From Chionis minor (Eukaryota > Chordata > Aves > Charadriiformes > Chionididae), in contig VZSF01002948.1 of NCBI GenBank assembly GCA_013398295.1, positions 300,462 to 364,461 on the forward strand: a stretch of 64,000 bases of DNA, in the 5' to 3' direction. The translations under genes and the position numbers were made by a program. Numbering within the stretch: position 1 is the stretch's first letter; each line of letters opens with the position of its first letter. Below, in pieces: positions 55,621 through 64,000 of this stretch. The notes under the pieces are model-generated. The model was not told the origin of the DNA. It saw only the letters and a program-made list of their open reading frames with translations, and made no database searches.

Positions 55621-55990
55621 GAGGAGCTTTCCCTGCCCGATCTGCTGCTGCAAATCCAGTTAACGAGTGACACAGCTGGGAAAGAGCCGTGGGCAGCCCC
55701 AGCACTCTGGTAGTTGCTCACGGTGGGGTGTGCAGTGAAGGGGATGGGACAAGACCTGCTCTGTAAGTACCTGCTGCAGTCACCGGTGCTAAAAGTATTT
55801 CACTGCTGTTGTGTGGAAACTCTTCACCTTGTCTCTGCAGCTCTGCTCTTTCCCTCCGGTTTGTATCTGGACCATAAAAATGCAGTTGACTCTGTGAAAT
55901 GGCTCCATGAAGCCTGAGCACGTTGCTCTGTTGAAGCTCAGGGAGCCCACATGCACTCCTAAAATTAAGCATCTCATGCCTCTTAGATAA
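55621..55990. other. Nothing recognised
   Basis: Mixed sequence up to the CR1 boundary. Confidence 0.5.
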
Positions 55991-56456
55991 GAAGGGTAAT
56001 GAAGCTGGTAGAAGAGCAATGAAGCTGGTGAGGGGTCTGGAGAACAGGTCTTATGAGGAATGGCTGAGGGAGTTGGGATTGTTTAGCCTGGAGAAGAGAA
56101 GGTTGAGGGGAGACCTTCTCACTCTCTACAACTCCCTGAAAGGAGGTTATAGCCAGGTGGGGGTCAGTCTCTTCTCCTAAGTAACAAATGACAGGACAAG
56201 AGGAAATGGCCTCAAGTTACGCCAGGGGAGGTTTAGGTTGGCTATTAGGAAAAACTTCTTTACCGAAAGGGTTATCAGGCATTGGAACAGGCTGCCCAGG
56301 GAGGGGGTGGAATCACCGTCCCTGGAGGTATTTAAAAGACGGGCAGACATGGTGCTGAGGGACATGGGTTAGGGGTGGTTTTGGCAGTGTAGGTTTATGG
56401 TTGGACTGGATGATCTTGAAGGCCTCTTCCAACCCAAGCGCTTCTATGATTCTATA
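55991..56456 (+). mobile_element. CR1 retrotransposon, 5'-truncated copy with a 20-bp duplication
   Basis: The sequence follows the CR1 ORF2 end (AATGAAGCTGGTGAGGGG, then CTTATGAGGAATGGCTGAGG, GATTGTTTAGCCTGGAGAAG) and 3' untranslated region, ending CTTCTATGATTCTATAA. It belongs to the same subgroup as the inner copy at 44327-44839. At its 5' edge a 20-bp segment is tandemly duplicated (55991-56010 and 56011-56030, three mismatches). Frames are broken; inactive. Confidence 0.94.
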
Positions 56457-56649
56457 AACAGGACAGTTTGCTTGCTTAAAACAAAGCTCTGTCAGGCCAT
56501 GGTCTAGCGTGGTGGCACAGTGGTGGCATGGTGGTGGCAAAGCCCTTCTGCAGCACCAGGGGGAAGGTGCCTGTGTAGCACCCGGGCAGACCCCGACCCG
56601 CGGTGGGCACAGGAAGTGGCACGTGCATGTGGTGAGCAGTAGATGTCTG
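56457..56649. other. Nothing recognised
   Basis: GC-rich sequence between the CR1 and the next AT-rich block. A CACCAGGGGGA word near 56553 resembles part of a CTCF site but is incomplete. Confidence 0.5.
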
Positions 56650-57250
56650 GGTGTGAGACAACACGTGTAATCTTATTTAGCCAAGAAGAAAAATCAGCCA
56701 AAAGCTGCAACGGCAACGTGTCTAGTTAACAGCTAGAAATGAAAAAATAATTCCAAACAAGGCATTTGTCACAACATTGAAGGGTCACCCGCTAAGTGAA
56801 GGAAGCCGAAGAGGGAAACAGTTCTTAGGGGTAATTACAGTTTCTAAGAAGTTTTTCACTCACTCTATAATTGTCGGAGGGTGGTGATTGGCAACGCGGT
56901 GCCGCAGCAGCGCTGGGAAAGCACCACAATAGAGCTGTAATTTACAGGCTGGAACCGTGAAGTCAGAAATGGTTTGGGAATTATTACTAATCTTTACGGA
57001 TTCAGCAGTTCGTATGCTGGCCGAGGCGATTCGGATTACGGAGTCAGCAGGAACCGTTAACGGTGATCTCGCACATGCTCTCACACTGGCCAAGCATCTC
57101 CTGCCTGAAATTCCCTCTTTCTGGGTGACTTGGAGCAAACGTTGCTTCGTTTCTGCCTCAGTGAAGAGCTCTCCACTCCTCGAGGCTCCCATGGGAGGTA
57201 GTTATAAAGAGCGAGAAAGTTGCCTTATCACCTTTCCTTAACGAACTAAA
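56650..57250. promoter_or_regulatory. Candidate enhancer with inverted MYB palindrome
   Basis: Words include GTCTAGTTAACAGC, AAATAATTCC, GGGGTAATTACAG, CTATAATTGTCGG, GCTGTAATTTACAGGC, GGGAATTATTACTAATC, CGATTCGGATTACGG (OTX-like) and the 12-bp palindrome ACCGTTAACGGT at 57053-57064. Balanced composition with few repeats and no convincing coding frame. It is element-like over about 600 bp, possibly more than one element. Function inferred. Confidence 0.42.
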
Positions 57251-57659
57251 TGATTAAAAGTGCTCTACAGCCAAGACCAGCAGGCACAAGGCAGGGACTG
57301 TGCTCACCTCAAAACTGGAGTGCAAACCCCATCCCGGTGGTGTGTCCCAGGCTTCAGGTGAGGTTCCCGGCTTCTGGGGAAGGTGCACTGGCCGCGGTGC
57401 AGCGCGGAGCTGTGCCGCCCTGCCTGCGGGCTCAGGGTCCTGCCAGGGTCTGCCCCCCCAAAGGCCCAGAGGCACAATTTGGGGCAAGATTATATATTTT
57501 TTTAAGGAGTTATTTTTCCAGGCGGTTCTATTCCCTGGGTTGCGTGTGGCGGAGCAAGGGCAGTGTGGGTTACGAGAAGTGGATTTCTGACATAAAAGCT
57601 CTGCTTTGCTCTTGGTTACTCCATCCTCTGCCAGCACGGAAATGCGCAGCTCTTTCACG
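57251..57659. other. Nothing recognised
   Basis: GC-rich spacer with random frames. A donor-like TCAG|GTGAGG lies at 57357 without a convincing acceptor. Confidence 0.5.
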
Positions 57660-58480
57660 TCAGGCAGCTGCCTGTGTTCGGGAGAATTAAAAAAAAAATA
57701 AATCACACTTTTTTCATTTGTGCTGATTTGCATATTAATAGTTTGCATATTAAACAACTACTTCAGAGGGTGGGCGGGCTAATGAATGCAGCAGTCTCCT
57801 CTATTTTAACTCAATTTGCCTCATCCATATTCCAATGACTTTGGGGATTGGTATTCAGTTTTCATTGAAATTATCCAAGCCAGACCTAATTTGTGCTGCC
57901 CTTCCATTAATCCAATTAATTAGCACCATTGATGTGTACTGCCTTTGTAATGCAGCTTTGTTCAGCACTGCTGCCGCTAATGACAGCCTAGTATCAGAGC
58001 AAATAATGAGCAAACCAAAGGAGCATTTGACCCTTGATGTACCCTCACACAATGCAGCAGTTTTTAGTCTGGAGGCCCTAATTTAGGTTCGATAGCCCAA
58101 ATTATAGACAATAATTCAATATTCTTTGTGGGGAGCTGAGCAAGTGTCACCCTGCCATTTGTTTAGCTTATCATTTTTTCCTGCCTCTTTATTTATGTAT
58201 TTTTTTTCCCTTTTCATTATTTTCCAACCTGGCCTCCCTGCTCCACCTCCAGCATTGATTTCTGACCTTGTTTCCACTGAGAGGTCTGAAGATCTCTTTG
58301 CTCTGAAGGAATTCATTAACCTTTCCCCTTGCCCAGAACTAGAGAGAAAATCTTTATATTTTTAAGTAAGGCAAATAAACACTGTTAGTGGTTATCGGAG
58401 TCCGCTCACTGGCTGCTCCCCAAGAACTCCACTGCTTCCTTAGGAACTGCTTCTGAGTTTCCATCTTATGGGTAATTTTG
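57660..58480. promoter_or_regulatory. Candidate developmental enhancer with repeated POU/homeodomain words
   Basis: Contains a direct repeat TTTGCATATTAA (57727-57738 and 57742-57753), the first copy completing a perfect octamer ATTTGCAT (57726-57733). Then come GCTAATGAATGC, CCATTAATCCAATTAATTAGC near 57905, GTAATGCAGC, CCGCTAATGACAGCC (MEIS-type TGACAG after TAAT), CCCTAATTTAGG, AATTATAGACAATAATTC and GTTTAGCTTATC. An 83-codon frame over the block has no domain. This is the longest and densest homeodomain block in the window. Confidence 0.47.
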
Positions 58481-58925
58481 GATTTGAAATCATTGTTTAA
58501 ACACCGACTAATTTTCTCCAGAGCCTGTGTTCCTGCCGGTGCTATCCGTGCTCTGTCGCCACTCTCTGCACTGGGTGCCATCCTGCTGCTTTCCCTTCGC
58601 CATGGCACGGCTCCAGCAGCAAGGACGGTGCCCGAGCGGCCCCGTTGTCCCCACAATGGTTAAAGACCAGCATGTAATCAAAGGTGGCATAAAAGCAGCA
58701 TAAAGCCAATCCCATGATGGCGGACCCTGGGCCAGGATATGTCCCCAAAGTGCTGCTGAAACTCTGGGGTCCGCCCAGGGCAGGGAGATGCGGGGGAACC
58801 TGCAGGACCTGTCCAGATGTTGAGAAAGCAGCTGCTGCACCTTGCATGCCAGCTCTCCTCCATCCCTGGCCCACCGGAGGGGGAGAATCTACTAAAGGAA
58901 GCATTTTGCTATGGTTATCCACAGG
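58481..58925. other. Nothing recognised
   Basis: GC-rich, with antisense-overlapping frames and no domain. A donor-like CACAG|GTAGGT occurs at 58925 with no matching acceptor. Confidence 0.5.
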
Positions 58926-59380
58926 TAGGTCACTAAATTCATTAAGTTAATTAATTACATGCAGCACATTCACTGTGTCCACAAGTGTTTGAACTGTAAG
59001 GAGAAAGGTATTGTCGGAGCCGGGAAGAGGACAGAAAGTCAATTTGCAAAGGGATATGGAGATTTTGATGCTCAGCTTCCTTTAAACTGGAACAAAACAT
59101 GAAGGGTTTTTCAGGCAAATTCCCGGGAAGGTTGCAAAACTGTTTTCCAGGAAGACTGATAGGTAATTTGGCAAAAGCAGAATTTTGGATTGAAAAAGAA
59201 AAAATCAGTTCATCTTAAACTTTTAACATCTCACAGGAGATAACCTTAAAAGTTGCTACAGGAGTAAAGGTTGAACACAGTTGTAATTGTTATTTGTTAT
59301 TCCTTGCCTCTACCAAAAATTCATTTTGGGAAAAAGAGGCATGGTTTTGTGAAGTGTTTGCTTTGTAAAAGAACAATGTT
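58926..59380. other. AT-rich sequence, possible regulatory content
   Basis: Starts with CATTAAGTTAATTAATTACATGC near 58940, a run of homeodomain cores, then loses density. The remainder is unremarkable AT-rich DNA. Confidence 0.35.
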
Positions 59381-60639
59381 TTCCGGAGGTTTTCTGGAGC
59401 AGCCAGGTCACGCCTTGCCCTGCAGGCAGGCTGGGATGCTGCACGGGTCTACGCAGGCCACCCCGCTCCTGCTCCGTGGGGTCCGGGTGCTGCCAGGGAT
59501 GCTGGCTCCTGCCCTGGGCTGCGTCAGGGGACAAACCGGCAGAGCCCATTGCTGTGGCCTCTGGGACCGTGGCACAGGGCAGGGTGTCTCTGCTCTGAGA
59601 CTGGCATGTCTTCCGCGCTGCTGAATGGAGAGTCTAAGCAAGTATCTCCTCCTGTGGCTCTCCATGCTGTTCCCAATTGCTTCTCCTCAGCATTATAAAT
59701 CATGCTATTTGAATAGAAGCTTATACAGTTAGCTGCCTGAAAGATTTTACTGATTAACCTTAAAATATGCTATAAATCTTATTCTCTTACTTGCTCATGG
59801 AGCACCGAGAAAGCAAATAGGCTCCTGCGCCGTTGGAGGCTGGCGTGTGCAGCAGGACAGGCTCCATCAGCACAGGGTGAAGGAGCTCCAGGAGCTCCCG
59901 GGGCAGCAGGGGCTGGGGAGCACAGGCTGTCATTCTGTTCTCTGGGGCAGGCTGCAACCAGAATGGCAGAAAAAAAGCTGTTTTTACACTGGTCTGTCCT
60001 CCCGTTGAGGCATACGGCCAATGCTGCACCACAAGGTTGAGGTCTTCAGCCAACCTTCTGGCAGGGGAAGAGGGCTGCTAGCTGGTGGGTAGGTAATTCC
60101 ATTCTCCCTGGCTGTGCTTTGCCTACGACTTCAGAACAATCTCTTTTATTCACCTCTTCATCCTGAAAAACACATTAAAGCCCTAGTCACTGAGGTGTGG
60201 TGTATCTTGCCAGGCAATCGCAAGGGAGTTGCTATCTTCTCCTCTGGACAGGGCTGCCCTGTCAGCAGAGATGAACCACCAGCCCATCCACCCAACGAGC
60301 CATCGAACATTCACGTGGCAGGAACACTGGTCTTCAGGAACACTGGGTGTGTGTCAAGCCTGTGATCTTCTTATGCTGTGGTTCAAGGACAGCTTGCACC
60401 CCAAAGGTGGGATGCAGAGGTACTAAATATGGTAGATCATTTTTGGGTTGGACAGCACAGCGAACCGTTCCTGCTGAATTCCAACGGACATTCTGCTGTG
60501 TTCGTGCTACTCAGCTTGTGATGAAAGGTGAGGAGGAGGTTTTTACCAGCGTGGTGTTGCGGTGCCTTTACCCTCATGTCTTGCTGTGTGACAGAGCCTG
60601 GCCTTCAGGGACACACCTGAATTTCTGAGCTGTGTGAGC
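59381..60639. other. Mixed sequence, nothing firm
   Basis: GC-rich at 59400-59660 and 59820-60050. A short AT-rich part at 59690-59800 (GCATTATAAATCATGC, CTGATTAACCTTAAAATATGC) could be regulatory. No gene, repeat or RNA recognised. Confidence 0.5.
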
Positions 60640-62459
60640 TAACCAGCTCTTGAGAAATAAATTTAAACAGTGAGTGAGATGTATCACAAATACATCTAGC
60701 TCGTGTTCTACCCCATGCCATTGCTTTATGCTGCACTGTAATGTATGAACTAACATAGACCACATGTTTTTTAAAAAAATATTAAAAGCATCCCTCCTCT
60801 CGGGGCTTCGTGCTCCAGGGAGGGAGGGAGGGAGGCTGATGGCCAGTTACCTGCTGTTAGCCCGCAGCTCCAGCTTTGCCAGGCTGCCTCGTCTTTCTAA
60901 ACTTTTTATAATCCCTCTTTATTATCTTGGTGGCAAGAAGACCGAGTGAAGCCTCCAAAGCAAGGTGGTATTCACGGAACATTTCTTTGTCTGAGATGGG
61001 GGGCCTTCGTACCAACCGGAAAGCTACCGTTGCCTGTCTGGCACTGATGCAGTAAGATCCCGTTTAGTGGCATCACTCAGGACTTGTCATATTACGGGAT
61101 GTCACAACATGTCAGCCTCTGACAGGCTGGATACCTGCTATTAACTTGCAGACTAGTAGCAAATACAAAATACAGGTGGTGAATGAAGGCAGTGCCAGGA
61201 GCAGAGCGGATGCCCCTTCTGGCAGCTGGGCTATGGCTCCACCAGCCCGGCTTTGCGGAGTAGCCCCAGGCTTCGGCACGCTCAGCTCCCTCACAGGAAC
61301 ACCTAGAATCAGGGCAGGCTTTCTGCAAACGCGTGAGGCAGAGGCAGCCTCCAGAATGGTGACAGACAGCCCGATTTGGGAAAAATTCCTTCCTGACACC
61401 AAAGCATCAATTCAATCCTGACACAGCACCCAGGCACCGGAGTTGTCAGCAGTACTAGAAGCAGCAGCATGTGCAGCCAAAGTCCCTTCTGTATCTGTCG
61501 CTGTATCCGATGCTTCAGGGAAAGGTGGAAAAGCAGAACAAGGCTAGAGGCCAAGGTGTGCGTGAGGCGGGTGGGGGATTCCTTCCTGCTCCTGCATCTG
61601 GCCCGTGGAAGTCCCTGAAGCATGAGTTTAATTAATTGGCTGCCTGTGAGTGCAGTACAACAAACACGGTAGATCAAGTCTCCTTTTGCCCCTGTTGGTG
61701 ATATAATTCAAGCCTCAAATCATAGGTTTAATTACAGGATCACCCTGCCTTGTCATGCAGTTTGTCCCGTGAACTGAGCAAGCTCTGTCTTGAAGCTGAC
61801 TGTGTGTCTTGCCTCCAGGACCTCACCTGGAGGACCAGTCTGGGATGTGTGGAGTTGCACTGGGCTGAGCAAGGAAGAGTCCCACTGCAGGTAATGGCAT
61901 CCACAGCAGTGGAAACAGCCTGAACCTGGAGGCTAGGGCAGAGGTGGTCCTTCTGGGACCCCTTGGGCAGAGCAACCAGTGTAGCAACCGGTGATGTTCC
62001 TCGGGTCACTCCTTCTCCCAATACTCACAGGCTCTGTGCGGGAAGCCCTTCCCCAGGCTTAGGAGCAGGGGCAGCAGCACCACGGGGCTGGCTGGAGGAG
62101 AGGGGAGCCAAGGTCCAGCTCTGCTGGAGGCCAAAGCAGACCACAGGAGCTGCTAGGGAAATCCTGGCACCTCACCATGATGGTGCTGGCCCTTGCTGTG
62201 CTCGTTTGGAGACGTTGCAGCCACAGCTTCCAACAGATCCTGTGGGGACAACAGTTCTCCAAGCCTTCCTGGGACAGAACTGGCCAGCGGGCAGTGTGGA
62301 TGGATCTCAACCATCTGTCTGAGCTAGGGACATCCAAGCAGAACAAACCCTGCGCCCTGCTGACATCTGGGACGGGCTGGTCCTCCGTGCCTGTGCTCCC
62401 TGTGCCACTGTTTAAACCCCTTGTCTTCCATAGGGTTCCTCATGCTATAACAAGCCAAA
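60640..62459. other. Mixed sequence, nothing firm
   Basis: AT-rich at 60650-60790. The 61730-61850 part shows faint similarity to 3'-region words of old CR1-type repeats (CTTGAAGCTGA, TTGCCTCCAGGACC), too weak to call. No other feature recognised. Confidence 0.5.
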
Positions 62460-64000
62460 AACCAGGCTGATTTTTATTTGTTTTATTATTAAGCTGATGA
62501 GGTTATTTATCCCATTTTATGCCCCATTAAATTCTGTGTTTGAAACTCTGTGGAGTGCTGGAGCTTTGCAAACAGGCATGCTCCGTGCCCATCAGCGATG
62601 CTCGTGGTGTTTGTCTTGGAGCACCCAAGCCCACGGCCCCTATTTACTCCCTGGGTATTCTTTTCTTTCCAAGGCTGGTGTGGCTGAGAGAGATGAATGC
62701 TCTGTCTGTTATTGTTACCTCTTCTCACTTTTTTTTTTCCATGCTCTCATCACTAGTTTGAGTGCTTCTTATTTTCCTTGCCTCTGAAAGAAGCCATAAA
62801 ATTCCCCAGACCGTGTGTGGTATGGTGTGCACTTACAAATTACCATTGAAAAATGAATTGCCTTGACAAAATCTAATGTTTTGTGACACAGCACAAATAT
62901 GCATTTCATTCTTGAAAAGAAGGAAAAGGAGCTCATTGGAAATATTAAATTAAGCAGTGTAACAGCTGAGAATAATTTGGTTTTCTGCTCTGTTGCTTGT
63001 GATTTGGTATGGAGTTTGAGGTGGCAGGCCAGTTCCTGTTTAGAGTATAAAGCACACAGATGCCTCAGATTTTATTCCTTGCTTTGGAGCAACTTGTTTT
63101 CATTGGTGCTGGAGGCTGGGTGCAGTTCAGAACATGGGTTTTGGGTAAAATCCCAGAGGCAGGGAACTGAGGTGGAGAACATTGTGGCCAGTGTGTGGGA
63201 ATGTTTACCGTCATGCTGCAGTGGGCCACAGGAGACCAATGTGCTGTCTGCATTTTTTGCTGGTTCTCTGGTGGTTTAGAATAAAAATCCATTCCCATTA
63301 ATAACAAAGCAGAGCAGGACCGGGTTTGGGAATTCCTGCTAACAGCTCTGAATCCCTGCTGTAGACGGGCATAAATAAAGCCTTTATTGTCTTCAATCAT
63401 CCAGCCCTTTAATTACCTGTGGAGGTTCGTACAGTGACTCATTCCCCAAAAGAAGGGCCTGGGTGTTTTCTTGCGGAGCAGCGCAGATGTGAAACTCTCT
63501 GGGGTGCCGCTTTGCCCTTGTCCTGACAACGTCCCACACCCCTTTCTTCTCCCCTTCTGCGCCCATCACCATCCACCTCGGGGCTGATGCTCTGGCACGG
63601 TGAGACTCCGCAGGAACACAAGGCTCTGCAGGGCGATCGCTCAGCAGTGCTGGAGCAGAGACATCCCCTGGGATCTGCACGGCCAAGGACAGAGTCCAGT
63701 CATAGCTTGGATTGGATCCCCAGCAGGGGATTTCTCATAGCAGGCATTGGGGTTTATTTTATCAGTATTAGTTATTTATTTGTCTTAAAGTAGTGTCTGG
63801 AAAGGGATCAGAGCTCTAGAGGGACAAACACCATGAAAACTCTCAAAAGCAAGGGTCCTTGTCCCAAACAGGCTGTGGGACTGTGGCAGTGCCGTAACAA
63901 GGGATGTTAAAGCACTTTAGCACATGAGGGAGAAGCCACAGAAACAGAGTGATCAAGTTGTACCATTCAACAGTACCCAGAAGTCCAGTTTAGTATCTGT
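62460..64000. other. Mixed, AT-rich in parts; nothing firm
   Basis: AT-rich patches at 62465-62540 (TTATTATTAAGCTGATGAGG, CCCATTAAATTCTG), 62810-63000 and 63275-63420 may hold regulatory sequence. GC-rich parts carry random frames. The window ends without a feature being cut. Confidence 0.45.

Noticed and set aside
56545..56565. CACCAGGGGGAAGG, a partial CTCF-like word
   Set aside because: The left half fits but the right half (GGCGC) does not.
61730..61850. Weak resemblance to the 3' region of old CR1-type repeats
   Set aside because: Only two short words match and no ordered series of blocks could be found.
1..64000. Search for CRISPR arrays, operons, phage or bacterial insertion sequences
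   Set aside because: CR1 elements, vertebrate-type texture and absence of dense coding sequence show this is animal DNA; no repeat-spacer structure exists.

Overview
This 64 kb window looks like intergenic or intronic DNA from a bird. The main evidence is a set of CR1 non-LTR retrotransposon fragments whose 3' ends carry the avian-type ATTCTATGA tail (34.3, 44.3-45.3, 51.8-52.4 and 56.0-56.5 kb). There is also an older, heavily decayed CR1 copy at 7.2-8.2 kb, and interspersed repeats are otherwise sparse. I cannot tell the species from sequence alone.

I found no protein-coding gene, rRNA, tRNA or known microRNA that I can support. Long open frames are common because about half the window is GC-rich. 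They overlap on several strands at once, have biased or repetitive composition and match no family I recognise, so they are treated as chance.

The layout alternates between two textures. GC-rich stretches (about 0.8-3.5, 10.7-12.6, 23.3-24.7, 25.8-27.0, 28.2-30.9, 39.2-40.4, 44.0-44.2, 46.9-47.9, 50.3-50.9 and 59.4-60.0 kb) hold nothing I can name. AT-rich islands of 150-900 bp are dense in homeodomain cores (TAATTA, TTAAT), POU octamers and forkhead, SOX or NKX-like words. The best of these are at 3.5-3.9, 4.3-5.5, 9.3-10.6, 14.4-14.9, 16.6-17.2, 21.5-23.3, 27.0-27.4, 31.0-31.2, 31.85-32.5, 40.5-40.7, 46.6-46.9, 49.1-49.45, 50.95-51.4, 56.65-57.25 and 57.7-58.5 kb. Such islands without coding potential resemble the long-range enhancer landscape around a developmental transcription-factor gene. 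That is inference: no alignment was available, and I cannot name the target gene.

Other structure worth keeping: a CpG-rich patch with an RFX-type X-box at 43.94-44.2 kb; a perfect 18-bp palindrome at 10,214; a 14-bp palindrome beside a hairpin at 33.88 kb; paired POU octamers at 22.85 and 57.73 kb; two pentanucleotide arrays with block-wise variant monomers (6.0 and 37.6 kb); a CR1 inserted inside the 3' tail of another CR1 (44.3-45.3 kb); and a few short segments flanked by strong splice signals that could be exons of an unannotated, probably noncoding, transcript (14.9, 35.0 and 49.7 kb). A 22-base assembly gap lies inside the first pentanucleotide array. I saw no clear new biological system; the most promising undescribed material is the candidate enhancers and exons.
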